A DNA stretch of 64,000 bases from Pseudorhizobium pelagicum (GTDB lineage: Bacteria > Pseudomonadota > Alphaproteobacteria > Rhizobiales > Rhizobiaceae), in assembly GCA_000722615.1 (NCBI GenBank), contig JOKI01000001.1, positions 96,240 to 160,239 on the forward strand. Direction: 5' to 3'. Position 1 is the stretch's first letter, and each line of letters opens with the position of its first letter. The position numbers and the translations under genes were made by a program. Under the pieces are notes generated by a model that was given only the letters and a program-made list of their open reading frames with translations, was not told the origin of the DNA and did not search any database. Positions 57,165 through 64,000 of this stretch are shown here, one piece after another.

Positions 57165-57647
57165 TCAGGAATAGGGCGAGTTGCACTGGCTCCGCGGGCC
57201 CTGATAGGGCTGGTAGCTGTTGTCGGAGGCGCGGTACGACCGATACCGGTTCTCGCACCACTGGTAGTGCCGCGGGCTGAGAGCCCGGCCCGGACGTGCC
57301 TGGGAAGCACTGCCTCCGATGATCGCACCGGCGGAGAATGCGGCCAGCGGGAACCAGAAACCGTTGTAATAGCGATAGCCGCTCCGGCGCTCGCGGTAGC
57401 CTCGATGGCCCCTGTAGTAGCCGGCCCGGTCGTCACGACGGAAGTCTCTGCGATAATCGCGACGGCGGTCCCGGCGATCCCAGCGATGGTCCCTGCGATC
57501 GCGGTACTGCACGTCGGTGACGAGATTCTGCGCAACCGGCGCCGATGATGCAGCCGGCAGGGGCAAAGCGTTGACGGGGACATAGCTGGTGATGGCGACG
57601 GCCAAGGCGGCGGCTATCGTCGTGATGCGGGAGCTGAGCACGCGCAT
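57165..57647 (-). CDS. BA14K family exported protein, Arg-rich paralogue
   Basis: A 160-residue paralogue of the preceding gene: signal peptide ([27 protein letters not shown]), a strongly basic Arg/Asp/Tyr stretch (for example [20 protein letters not shown]), [18 protein letters not shown], then [32 protein letters not shown] at 57647 has GAGG upstream. The same family C-terminus and the same gene order of parts point to tandem duplication, with divergence of the basic middle. Confidence 0.87.
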   Translation of the reverse strand: MRVLSSRITTIAAALAVAITSYVPVNALPLPAASSAPVAQNLVTDVQYRDRRDHRWDRRDRRRDYRRDFRRDDRAGYYRGHRGYRERRSGYRYYNGFWFPLAAFSAGAIIGGSASQARPGRALSPRHYQWCENRYRSYRASDNSYQPYQGPRSQCNSPYS

Positions 57648-57813
57648 GAGGGTTTCCTCTCTTTTCTTATCGGTCTGGCGGAAGAACGACCGGTGCACCG
57701 GATGGTTCCGGGGCCGAAGGTGCCGCGATGGCTCACCGGGCCGGCAAGATACGGCGCATTAACGATGTCGGGATAGGATCCGGCTGGAACGAACCACCAG
57801 ATGAGGACTTCAG

Positions 57814-58422
57814 GTGCCGACGAGCGGAAAGCTGCGCTACTACGCGACGACGCCCACGGACAGCCGGTGGGCGACGGGTCTCGCGCCTCATTCAGAATTC
57901 CTGCGCACCGGAAAGATTGCGCGGCCGGCACCACCGGCGCTGCCTGCGAAAAGGCGCTATCTTGCGCCTGAAGAGGTGGCTGAGCGCACGGGCAGGATCC
58001 TTGCAGCCGCCGGGCAAACCACCTACCGCCGCATCAACTCGTTCCACGAGGAGATCCGCTTCCCGAAGATGATCTTTTACCGGGTGCTCGAGGAGATCCC
58101 GCATCTCGGCTACTGCCACGTGACGACCTCCAGCACCTCCTTCGATGCCCGGGAACGGGTCAAATGGTCGTTCTACATCGCCAACTTCGCATCCGACATC
58201 AGCGAAACCTACCCCTTCTTCGAACATATCCGCAGCAGCACCGGTCGCATGTATTTCGCAGTCGCCTTCGAGAAGGCGCCGGGCGATACCTTCCGCATCG
58301 ATCGCTCCATCCGCAAGAACGGACTGCTGTTTCGCACCGGCGACCCGCAGGAGGCGATGAAAAACGTGCTGATGCTGGGTGCACCGAACGCCGCCGTGCG
58401 CGCCGAGGTCAAAAAGCTCTAG
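57814..58422 (+). CDS. Uncharacterised protein, possibly DUF6656
   Basis: A 202-residue soluble protein I recognise only loosely. It contains LRTGKIARPAPPALPAKRRYLAPEEVAERTGR, in which the middle is Pro-rich, then INSFHEEIRFPKMIFYRVLEEIPHLGYCHVTTS and VKWSFYIANFASDI. The alpha/beta pattern and conserved aromatic residues suggest one compact domain of about 150 residues. It may be the rhizobial family DUF6656, but I am not certain. A GTG start has GAGG eight bases upstream. A hairpin separates it from the Sua5-type gene. Confidence 0.6.
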   Translation: MPTSGKLRYYATTPTDSRWATGLAPHSEFLRTGKIARPAPPALPAKRRYLAPEEVAERTGRILAAAGQTTYRRINSFHEEIRFPKMIFYRVLEEIPHLGYCHVTTSSTSFDARERVKWSFYIANFASDISETYPFFEHIRSSTGRMYFAVAFEKAPGDTFRIDRSIRKNGLLFRTGDPQEAMKNVLMLGAPNAAVRAEVKKL

Positions 58423-58430
58423 AGCCGATC

Positions 58431-58446
58431 AACCGGATTGCCGGTT
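58431..58446 (+). other. Short hairpin in the gap before the Sua5-type gene
   Basis: A perfect 6-bp stem AACCGG/CCGGTT (58431-58436 with 58441-58446) with a 4-base loop, 8 bases past the preceding stop; no U-run. Confidence 0.4.
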
Positions 58447-58474
58447 ACAGCCATTCCGCGCTAGGACGGCAGTC

Positions 58475-59452
58475 ATGACGGCAAAGATCATCCACATCAG
58501 CGACGGGTTCGAAGAGGCGGTCGAGGCCGCGCGCGTGGTCCTGGCAAAGGGGCTGCCCGTCGCCATTCCCACCGAGACGGTCTACGGGCTGGCGGCCGAT
58601 GCGACCGATCCGCTGGCGGTCGGGCGCATCTACGAGACGAAGGGCCGGCCGCAGTTCAATCCGCTGATCTGCCACATGTGCGACCTGGGCATGGCCGAAC
58701 GCTACGCCCACTTCGACCCGATCTCGCGGCATCTGGCGGAAACGTTCTGGCCGGGGCCCCTCACCCTCATCCTGCCGCTCAAGGCCGACAGCGGCATTCA
58801 TGCGCTGGCGACGGCAGGTCTCGACACCGTCGGCCTGCGGGTCCCCAAGGGGTTTGCCGCCTCCCTGATCCGGGCCTTCGGCAGGCCGCTCGCCGCGCCG
58901 AGCGCCAATACCTCCGGCAGGATCAGCCCCACGCATGCGCAGCACGTCGCGGAGGATCTGGGCGAAAAGCTCGAGCTGATCATCGACGGCGATGCCGCCC
59001 CGGTCGGTGTCGAATCGACGATCGTGCGCGTCGAGGACGAGACGATCCGGCTGCTGCGCCCTGGCGGCATTTCGGCGGAGGAGCTGGAGGCCGCAACCGG
59101 GCGAACGATCGTACGTCCGGCGTCGCCTTCCGCGACGATCGAAGCGCCCGGCATGCTCGCCTCCCACTATGCCCCGACGGCGGCAGTACGGCTCGACGCC
59201 CGGGAGGTCAGGCCGGGGGAAACGCTGATCTCCTTCGGTGGCCTGCAGGTATCGGGCGAGGATCGCGCCACCATGGTACTGAACCTTAGCCCTGCCGGCG
59301 ACCTTCGCGAGGCGGCGGCGAACCTGTTCGACTACCTGAAGAAGGCCGATGCAGCGACAGAGGTCGGCATTGCGGTGGTACCCATTCCCGCGCACGGGCT
59401 GGGCGAGGCCATCAACGACCGGCTGAGCCGCGCCGCCGCACCAAGGACATGA
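58475..59452 (+). CDS. L-threonylcarbamoyladenylate synthase, Sua5/TsaC2 type
   Basis: A 325-residue enzyme that makes threonylcarbamoyl-AMP for the t6A modification of ANN-decoding tRNAs. The YrdC domain (1-205) has AIPTETVYGLAADATDP, YETKGRPQFNPLICH, AAPSANTSGRISPTHA and VGVESTIVRVED. A linker and the small C-terminal Sua5 domain (about 215-325, from GMLASHYAPTAAVRL) make it the long form. It overlaps the FAD-oxidase gene (ATGA). Confidence 0.94.
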   Translation: MTAKIIHISDGFEEAVEAARVVLAKGLPVAIPTETVYGLAADATDPLAVGRIYETKGRPQFNPLICHMCDLGMAERYAHFDPISRHLAETFWPGPLTLILPLKADSGIHALATAGLDTVGLRVPKGFAASLIRAFGRPLAAPSANTSGRISPTHAQHVAEDLGEKLELIIDGDAAPVGVESTIVRVEDETIRLLRPGGISAEELEAATGRTIVRPASPSATIEAPGMLASHYAPTAAVRLDAREVRPGETLISFGGLQVSGEDRATMVLNLSPAGDLREAAANLFDYLKKADAATEVGIAVVPIPAHGLGEAINDRLSRAAAPRT

Positions 59453-60906
59453 CGGAGACAGCGAGAATGACAATCCAAGGCGTGCCATCGGATCTTCTGC
59501 AACAGTTTGCAGCCATCGTCGGCGAGGCGAATGCCCTGCGGGACCAGGCGGATATTGCGCCCCGACTGGTGGAGAACCGTGGCCTCTACCACGGCGTCTC
59601 GCCCATGGTGCTGAAGCCGGGCAGCACGCAGGAGGTTTCGGCGATCCTGAAGCTTGCTACCGAGACCCGCACCGCCATCGTGCCACAGACCGGCAACACC
59701 GGGCTGGTTGGCGGACAGGTGCCGAGCACTGCCGGCACGGAGCTGATCGTCTCGCTGGAGCGGATGAACCGCATCCGGGATGTCGATCCCGTCGCCAACG
59801 TGCTGGTGGCCGAGGGCGGTGCGATCCTTGCCGAGGTCCAGAAGGCCGCAGAAGACGTGGGGCGCCTGTTTCCGCTGTCACTCGGGTCCGAGGGCTCCTG
59901 CCGGATCGGCGGAAACCTGGCGACCAATGCCGGTGGCACGGCGGTGCTCGCCTATGGCAACATGCGACAGCTCTGCCTCGGCCTGGAGGTGGTTCTGCCC
60001 ACCGGCGAGATCTGGGACGGGCTGCGACGGCTGAAGAAGGACAACACCGGCTACGACCTGCGCGACCTGTTCATCGGGGCAGAGGGAACGCTGGGCATCA
60101 TCACCGGCGCGGTGCTGAAGCTCTTCCCGCAGCCGGTCGGGCATCAGGTCGCCTTTGCCGGCCTCTCCTCTCCTGAAGACGCCTTGCGCCTTTTCGAGAA
60201 AGCCTCGAACCTCTGCGGCACGGCACTGACGGGCTTCGAGCTGATGCCGCGCATCGGCGTCGAATTCACCACGCGCCATATCGACGGCGTGCGCGATCCG
60301 CTGTCGGAACCCTATCCCTGGTATGCGCTGATCGATATATCGACCTCGGATTCCGCGGAGACGGCGGAGACCATGGTTCAGGCGCTCCTTGAACTCGGCC
60401 TGGAAACGGGCCTCGTCCGCGATGCGGTGATCGCCTCCTCGGTCGCCCAGCAGAAGGCGCTCTGGCACATGCGCGAGAGCATGTCGGACGCGCAGAAGCC
60501 GGAAGGCGGCTCCATCAAGCACGATGTCTCGGTGCCGGTCTCCAGCATTCCCGCCTTCATGGAGGCGGCGGAAAAGGGTGTGCTGGCGGCGATGCCCGGC
60601 GCCCGGATCTGCGCCTTCGGGCATCTGGGCGACGGCAACATCCACTACAACATCTCGCAGCCCGTGGGCGCCGACAAGCAGGCCTTCCTGGAGCGGTGGC
60701 GCGAGATCAACGGGATCGTGCACGGCATCGTCCTGTCCATGAACGGCTCGATCTCGGCCGAACACGGCATCGGTCAGCTGAAGCGCGACGAGCTGGCCCG
60801 CATCCGGCCGGCCATCGAGATCGACCTGATGCGCCGCATCAAGCGCGCCTTCGACCCCGCCAACATCATGAACCCAGGGAAAGTGATCTCGATCGACGAG
60901 GGCTAG
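59449..60906 (+). CDS. FAD-linked oxidase, D-2-hydroxyacid (2-hydroxyglutarate or lactate) dehydrogenase type
   Basis: A 485-residue flavoprotein of the VAO/GlcD class. The FAD-binding domain has PQTGNTGLVGGQVPS and GGNLATNAGGTAVLAYGNMR. The C-terminal domain has FGHLGDGNIHYNIS with the metal and substrate His, and SAEHGIGQLKRDEL. It likely oxidises a D-2-hydroxyacid and passes electrons to ETF or quinone. An internal ATG at 59467 is an alternative start. Its stop shares CTAG with the stop of the convergent DUF1217 gene. Confidence 0.9.
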   Translation: MTETARMTIQGVPSDLLQQFAAIVGEANALRDQADIAPRLVENRGLYHGVSPMVLKPGSTQEVSAILKLATETRTAIVPQTGNTGLVGGQVPSTAGTELIVSLERMNRIRDVDPVANVLVAEGGAILAEVQKAAEDVGRLFPLSLGSEGSCRIGGNLATNAGGTAVLAYGNMRQLCLGLEVVLPTGEIWDGLRRLKKDNTGYDLRDLFIGAEGTLGIITGAVLKLFPQPVGHQVAFAGLSSPEDALRLFEKASNLCGTALTGFELMPRIGVEFTTRHIDGVRDPLSEPYPWYALIDISTSDSAETAETMVQALLELGLETGLVRDAVIASSVAQQKALWHMRESMSDAQKPEGGSIKHDVSVPVSSIPAFMEAAEKGVLAAMPGARICAFGHLGDGNIHYNISQPVGADKQAFLERWREINGIVHGIVLSMNGSISAEHGIGQLKRDELARIRPAIEIDLMRRIKRAFDPANIMNPGKVISIDEG

Positions 60907-63224
60907 CGGTACCTGGAGATCGACAGCAGCATGTCGGCGGTGATCCCGAGCGAGCCCGAGCCGGTCAGGATGCTCACTGCCGAAGATCCGGTGTCGCCGG
61001 TTTCGAGGTCATAAAGGATCGTGAACCGCTGGATGAGCTTCTGCAGCTTCGTCGGATCCTTCAGATCCTGAAGATCCAGGCTTCGCTCGATGAGCTTTGC
61101 CTGCTGATCGACATCCATGTTTCCCATCTCTGTGGGCAGGCTGAAGGTAATCCGGACGAATTCCAGCAATGCCTCGTCGCCGACAATCTCGTAGGAGTCG
61201 GTAATGGAAGCCGACATTCTCTCGAAGTAAAGGGCGAGGCGGACGCCGGCGTTCTCTTCCCCCTGCTGCGTCTCAAGCGTCTGGCGCAGATGGAGGTTCT
61301 GCGTTTCCAGCGTCTGACCGGCATTCTGAATGGCGGCGGACGCGTTGCGGTCCAGATGGCCGGCTTTGTTGAAGTTGAATGTCCCGAGCAGCTCAGCGAA
61401 GCGCCTGTCCGTCTGTTGGTTGACGAAGCTGGCGGGATCGCTGAGGTCGGACGAGAACACCTGCTTGATGTAGTCATCGGTGACCGTTGCCGGATCGATC
61501 CCTTTGGCGACGAGAACGAAATCCACAAGGCGCCGGTCCGACAGCAACTCGTCACGCGTTTTGATGCCTGCCATTGTGCTGGTGTAATAGCTCGATTCAA
61601 CGTCGGCCTTTTCGCGCGCGGCCTCTTTCTCGGTTCCCTTGAGAAAGCGGGTCTGCTCGACGATGTATTCCTTAGCGGTGCTCTGGATGGTTGTCGTCGA
61701 TTGCGCTTGTACGGGAGCCGAGATCGATCCGTCCCTGGTGAAATTGAACGCCTGAGCAAGCGTGAGATAGCGATCGTCCTTCAACTTGTAGACGTAGCTT
61801 TTCGGGTCCGACAGATCGCTCTTGAGGACGTTCTTGAGGGTCAACAAAGACACAGTCTCAGGATCCAGTCCCACAGCCTTCAGCGCAAAACCGTAGATCG
61901 CATCATCCGACAGGAAGTCATCGATCGAGGTGACTGCCGCCATTTCCGACTTGTAGAGCTTGATGGCCTTCTCGTCCGCCTCCTCCTGCTTGTCGTCGTA
62001 TCGACTGAAGTAGTTGTTCGAGGATTTCAGGGTCTGCGCCGGCGTCTGTGCAGTGCTTCCGTTCAACGTGCCGTCCGTCTTGAAATTGAAGGCTTCCGCA
62101 AGCTCAAGATACTGCGGCCGCTCCTTGGCATAGATGTTGGCGTAGCTGTCGGGATCTGAAAGATCGCTCGTCAAAATCTGCTCCAACGTCGACTTGACGA
62201 CAAACAGTTCATCGAGATTGAAGGCCTTGCGCACAAAGTTGTAGAGCCTCTCGTCACCAAGCAGTTCGGCAACGGACGTGATCGAACCGATCTTCTCCTC
62301 GAAATATTCATTCTCACGAAGGGCCGAAGCTTGCGTTTGCCGGGGACGGCTGAGGAGATAGAGGTCCGTGACCGCCGTCAGCTGAGCTTCAGTCTGAGCA
62401 CTGCCCTTGGTCGCCGTTCCGTCTGCCGCGAATTGGAACGCGCCGGCCAGATCAATATGTCCCTGTGTGGAGGTGACCGCCTTTTCATATGCCGCAATCT
62501 CTGCCCGCAGCGCTGCCTTCTTGTCGACGTGCTCCGTAGCCTTGTTGCCCAAAGCGGCTAGCTCGGACTTCGTGACGGCGAGCTTTCCCTCCAGCGAGGT
62601 CAACTGGTCCTTCAGGACAGTGTTGGAATAGCTGGCGGGGTCGTTGTGGTCGCTGCTCATTGCCGCCTTGACGGTCTGATAGGAATAGACGGTGTCATCG
62701 ATTCCGAAACTCTCGAAGACGTAACGGCGCAGTCGATCATTCGACAGAATGTCATCGACGCTGTCGACCTGCGCCAACATGACCTTGTAGTATCGGGTCT
62801 CTTCGGCGGTGGCGTCGGCCGTGTTGAGGATGCTCTGATCATAGAGACCCAGTATCTCGTCCTGCTGTGCTGCCGATTGAGCAATGGCGGCAGTGCCGGT
62901 GCTCGAAAAATTGAAGGCGGCGGCAAAGTCGCGGTAGCGGTCGTCGGCGACGCGGCTGGCAAAGCTGCTCTCGTCGTTGAGGTCGCTCTCCAGAACCTGC
63001 TTCATGAACGCCTTGGCATAGGTCATCTCTTCCAGACCATGGGCCTTCATCGCGTAGGAGAAGAGCCGGTAGTCATCCATGAACTCGTCGATGGTCGTCA
63101 CCTTGCCGATGTTGTCGGCGTAGTACTGCGCCTCGCGCGAAACCTGACCGTCCGCGGCCACGCGCTGCAATGTCTTGGGCATGTCGCGGTTGACGAGATC
63201 GTAGCTGAGGTAGGTCGAGACCAT
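60903..63224 (-). CDS. DUF1217 repeat protein (773 aa), five to six internal repeats
   Basis: A large helical protein beginning MVSTYLSYDLVNRDMPKTLQRV, the usual DUF1217 start. Five repeats of about 80 residues (near 35-110, 144-269, 305-385, 422-499, 544-622) each carry a helix ending in a GLD/GID-type turn, SDL-x-DP-x-SY/F and AFNF. A sixth partial copy covers about 660-735. Repeat 2 contains a 45-residue coiled-coil insertion. Short DUF1217 proteins lie in rhizobial flagellar gene clusters, suggesting a cell-surface or flagellum-related role, but none is proved. No signal peptide. Genes nearby are not flagellar. Confidence 0.85.
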   Translation of the reverse strand: MVSTYLSYDLVNRDMPKTLQRVAADGQVSREAQYYADNIGKVTTIDEFMDDYRLFSYAMKAHGLEEMTYAKAFMKQVLESDLNDESSFASRVADDRYRDFAAAFNFSSTGTAAIAQSAAQQDEILGLYDQSILNTADATAEETRYYKVMLAQVDSVDDILSNDRLRRYVFESFGIDDTVYSYQTVKAAMSSDHNDPASYSNTVLKDQLTSLEGKLAVTKSELAALGNKATEHVDKKAALRAEIAAYEKAVTSTQGHIDLAGAFQFAADGTATKGSAQTEAQLTAVTDLYLLSRPRQTQASALRENEYFEEKIGSITSVAELLGDERLYNFVRKAFNLDELFVVKSTLEQILTSDLSDPDSYANIYAKERPQYLELAEAFNFKTDGTLNGSTAQTPAQTLKSSNNYFSRYDDKQEEADEKAIKLYKSEMAAVTSIDDFLSDDAIYGFALKAVGLDPETVSLLTLKNVLKSDLSDPKSYVYKLKDDRYLTLAQAFNFTRDGSISAPVQAQSTTTIQSTAKEYIVEQTRFLKGTEKEAAREKADVESSYYTSTMAGIKTRDELLSDRRLVDFVLVAKGIDPATVTDDYIKQVFSSDLSDPASFVNQQTDRRFAELLGTFNFNKAGHLDRNASAAIQNAGQTLETQNLHLRQTLETQQGEENAGVRLALYFERMSASITDSYEIVGDEALLEFVRITFSLPTEMGNMDVDQQAKLIERSLDLQDLKDPTKLQKLIQRFTILYDLETGDTGSSAVSILTGSGSLGITADMLLSISRYR

Positions 63225-63495
63225 GAAACTGAGACTCCGCTCACAGTGATGTCGCAGCCATCATCCTAGCACAGCCTTGCCCGAGGCTTAGCCCCAATTG
63301 TGCAGGTGTCCCGTTCACGGTCTGGAAACCCAGACGGGTGGGGTTTCGATAACCATCGCCCGAGGCAAAACTTCTTTAACCGCGATTTTTAAGCCGTCGG
63401 GTACGGGCGGCCCCGTATGGTCCCTGCATCAGAGGACATAAGTCCCGCAGAGAAACCGGAAACGGCTCTCAGGTAAAACAAGGGTTGCATACACG
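63225..63495. other. Divergent intergenic region with two small hairpins
   Basis: About 271 bases between the DUF1217 gene and the DUF6101-like gene. It contains two 6-bp, 4-loop hairpins (63320-63335 and 63402-63417) and an AT-rich stretch near 63371-63392. Both promoters must lie here; I cannot place them. Confidence 0.5.
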
Positions 63496-64000
63496 ATGAC
63501 AAACACGGTTCTGAAGCCTGCCTGGGCAGGTTCCACACTCAGGTTAGACCCATCGCGCTTTCCGCAGCAGGTCGCCTATGCCCAGCGCGGTTCATCTGAA
63601 GACGTCGTCGTCACCATCGACGAACGCGGCGCAGTTCTGCGCAAGATCCTGCCGGCCAGTGGCCTGCCATTGTCCTTCGCCCTGCCAGCCCGCGCCTTCA
63701 AGGGCGTAGCGGCGCGCGCCATCGATCATGGCGACGGCGAAGTGACCGTCACCCTGGAACTGCATCACGAGGATCCGGATCTCTGCATTCCGCTGCTCGT
63801 CGCCCATGATCTCTGCGATATCGCCGCCGACTGGCGCAGCTGGTCGGAAGCCTTCCGCATTCCGATGCTGATGGTCGAGGCGGACGGCATTGCGCATCCT
63901 CTGGAAAACCATATCGGCGATCTGCGTGCCCAGGCCGCCAAGCCGCGCCGCCGCCACTCCTATTTTGCTGCCCGCCGGCCGCGCTTCCTGGTTCGTCGCA
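63496..64000 (+). CDS. DUF6101-like uncharacterised protein, 3' end missing
   Basis: An ATG at 63496 opens a frame of 168 codons that stays open to the window edge. It has a strand-rich N-terminal half (SEDVVVTIDERGAVLRKIL, VTVTLELHHEDPDLCIPLL) and a basic tail near the end (RRRHSYFAARRPRFLVRR). This arrangement matches the DUF6101 family of Rhizobiales, about 180-190 residues long, so only a short C-terminus is missing. No function is known. The ribosome site is weak. Confidence 0.72.
   Translation, partial: MTNTVLKPAWAGSTLRLDPSRFPQQVAYAQRGSSEDVVVTIDERGAVLRKILPASGLPLSFALPARAFKGVAARAIDHGDGEVTVTLELHHEDPDLCIPLLVAHDLCDIAADWRSWSEAFRIPMLMVEADGIAHPLENHIGDLRAQAAKPRRRHSYFAARRPRFLVRR

Noticed and set aside
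60903..60906. Shared CTAG stop of convergent genes as a special signal
   Set aside because: Overlapping TAG stops on opposite strands necessarily read CTAG; it is compact packing, as is TGATCA between bioY and the cytochrome gene.
63376..63392. Possible CtrA site upstream of the DUF6101-like gene (two TTAA half-sites)
   Set aside because: The half-sites are 9 bases apart, whereas the CtrA consensus needs 7.

Overview
This is 64 kb of chromosome from an alphaproteobacterium, most likely a member of the Rhizobiaceae (Rhizobium, Sinorhizobium, Agrobacterium or a close relative; I cannot name the genus). The evidence is high GC, an aa3 cytochrome oxidase operon running into ispH-thrB-rnhA, BA14K, IalB, DUF1344 and DUF1217 family proteins typical of the order, the biotin importer bioMNY, and a rhizobial-type intergenic palindrome. 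The content is mainly core. I see no insertion sequence, prophage, CRISPR array, rRNA or tRNA. The first gene (M16 peptidase) and the last (DUF6101-like) run off the window ends.

Layout. 1-4.7 kb: M16 peptidase, GNAT acetyltransferase and a membrane c-di-GMP phosphodiesterase, co-directional, ending at a strong terminator. 4.7-8.4 kb: stress and redox genes (CsbD, YqgE, a DsbD-N-like protein, a peroxiredoxin, a Dabb protein, an EEP-family enzyme). 17.2 down to 8.4 kb (minus strand): ctaC-ctaD-ctaB-small membrane ORF-ctaG-ctaE-surf1-ispH-thrB-rnhA, a respiratory operon with a perfect FNR/FixK-type box just before ctaC and hairpins in most of its gaps. 17.5-25.8 kb: IalB, tldD, a TSUP transporter, a polysaccharide deacetylase, pdxH, a small lipoprotein, a DnaJ protein, fabI and a histidine phosphatase. 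26-31.8 kb: a second c-di-GMP enzyme (intact GGDEF and EAL), aroC and a RibBA-type protein whose GCHII half has lost its zinc cysteines. 31.8-34.2 kb: a RES-Xre toxin-antitoxin pair with two operator-like repeats, and a YcaQ-type glycosylase. 34.3-36.1 kb: bioMNY. 36.1-38.7 kb: a di-haem cytochrome c with a sorbosone-dehydrogenase-like beta-propeller, and a thioesterase.

38.8-45.7 kb: HDAC-like deacetylase, xseB, a TAXI-TRAP importer (receptor, fused permease, DUF1850), an acetamidase/formamidase-like protein and pirin. 45.8-53.8 kb: dxs, a chemoreceptor on the other strand, tlyA, an rRNA uracil methyltransferase and an animal-type haem peroxidase. 53.8-56.4 kb: an acyl-CoA dehydrogenase/enoyl-CoA hydratase operon whose promoter has an inverted repeat between -35 and -10. 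56.5-64 kb: two tandem BA14K genes, an uncharacterised protein, a Sua5-type tRNA enzyme, an FAD-linked oxidase, a 773-residue DUF1217 repeat protein and the start of a DUF6101-like gene.

The themes are aerobic respiration and its probable oxygen control, oxidative-stress defence, c-di-GMP turnover and cofactor supply (biotin, riboflavin, PLP, isoprenoids). I found no clearly new multi-gene defence or metabolic system. The leads most worth following are the punctuated cta operon with its FNR/FixK box, the haem peroxidase, the DUF1217 repeat protein, the RES-Xre operators and the TAXI-TRAP/amidase cluster.
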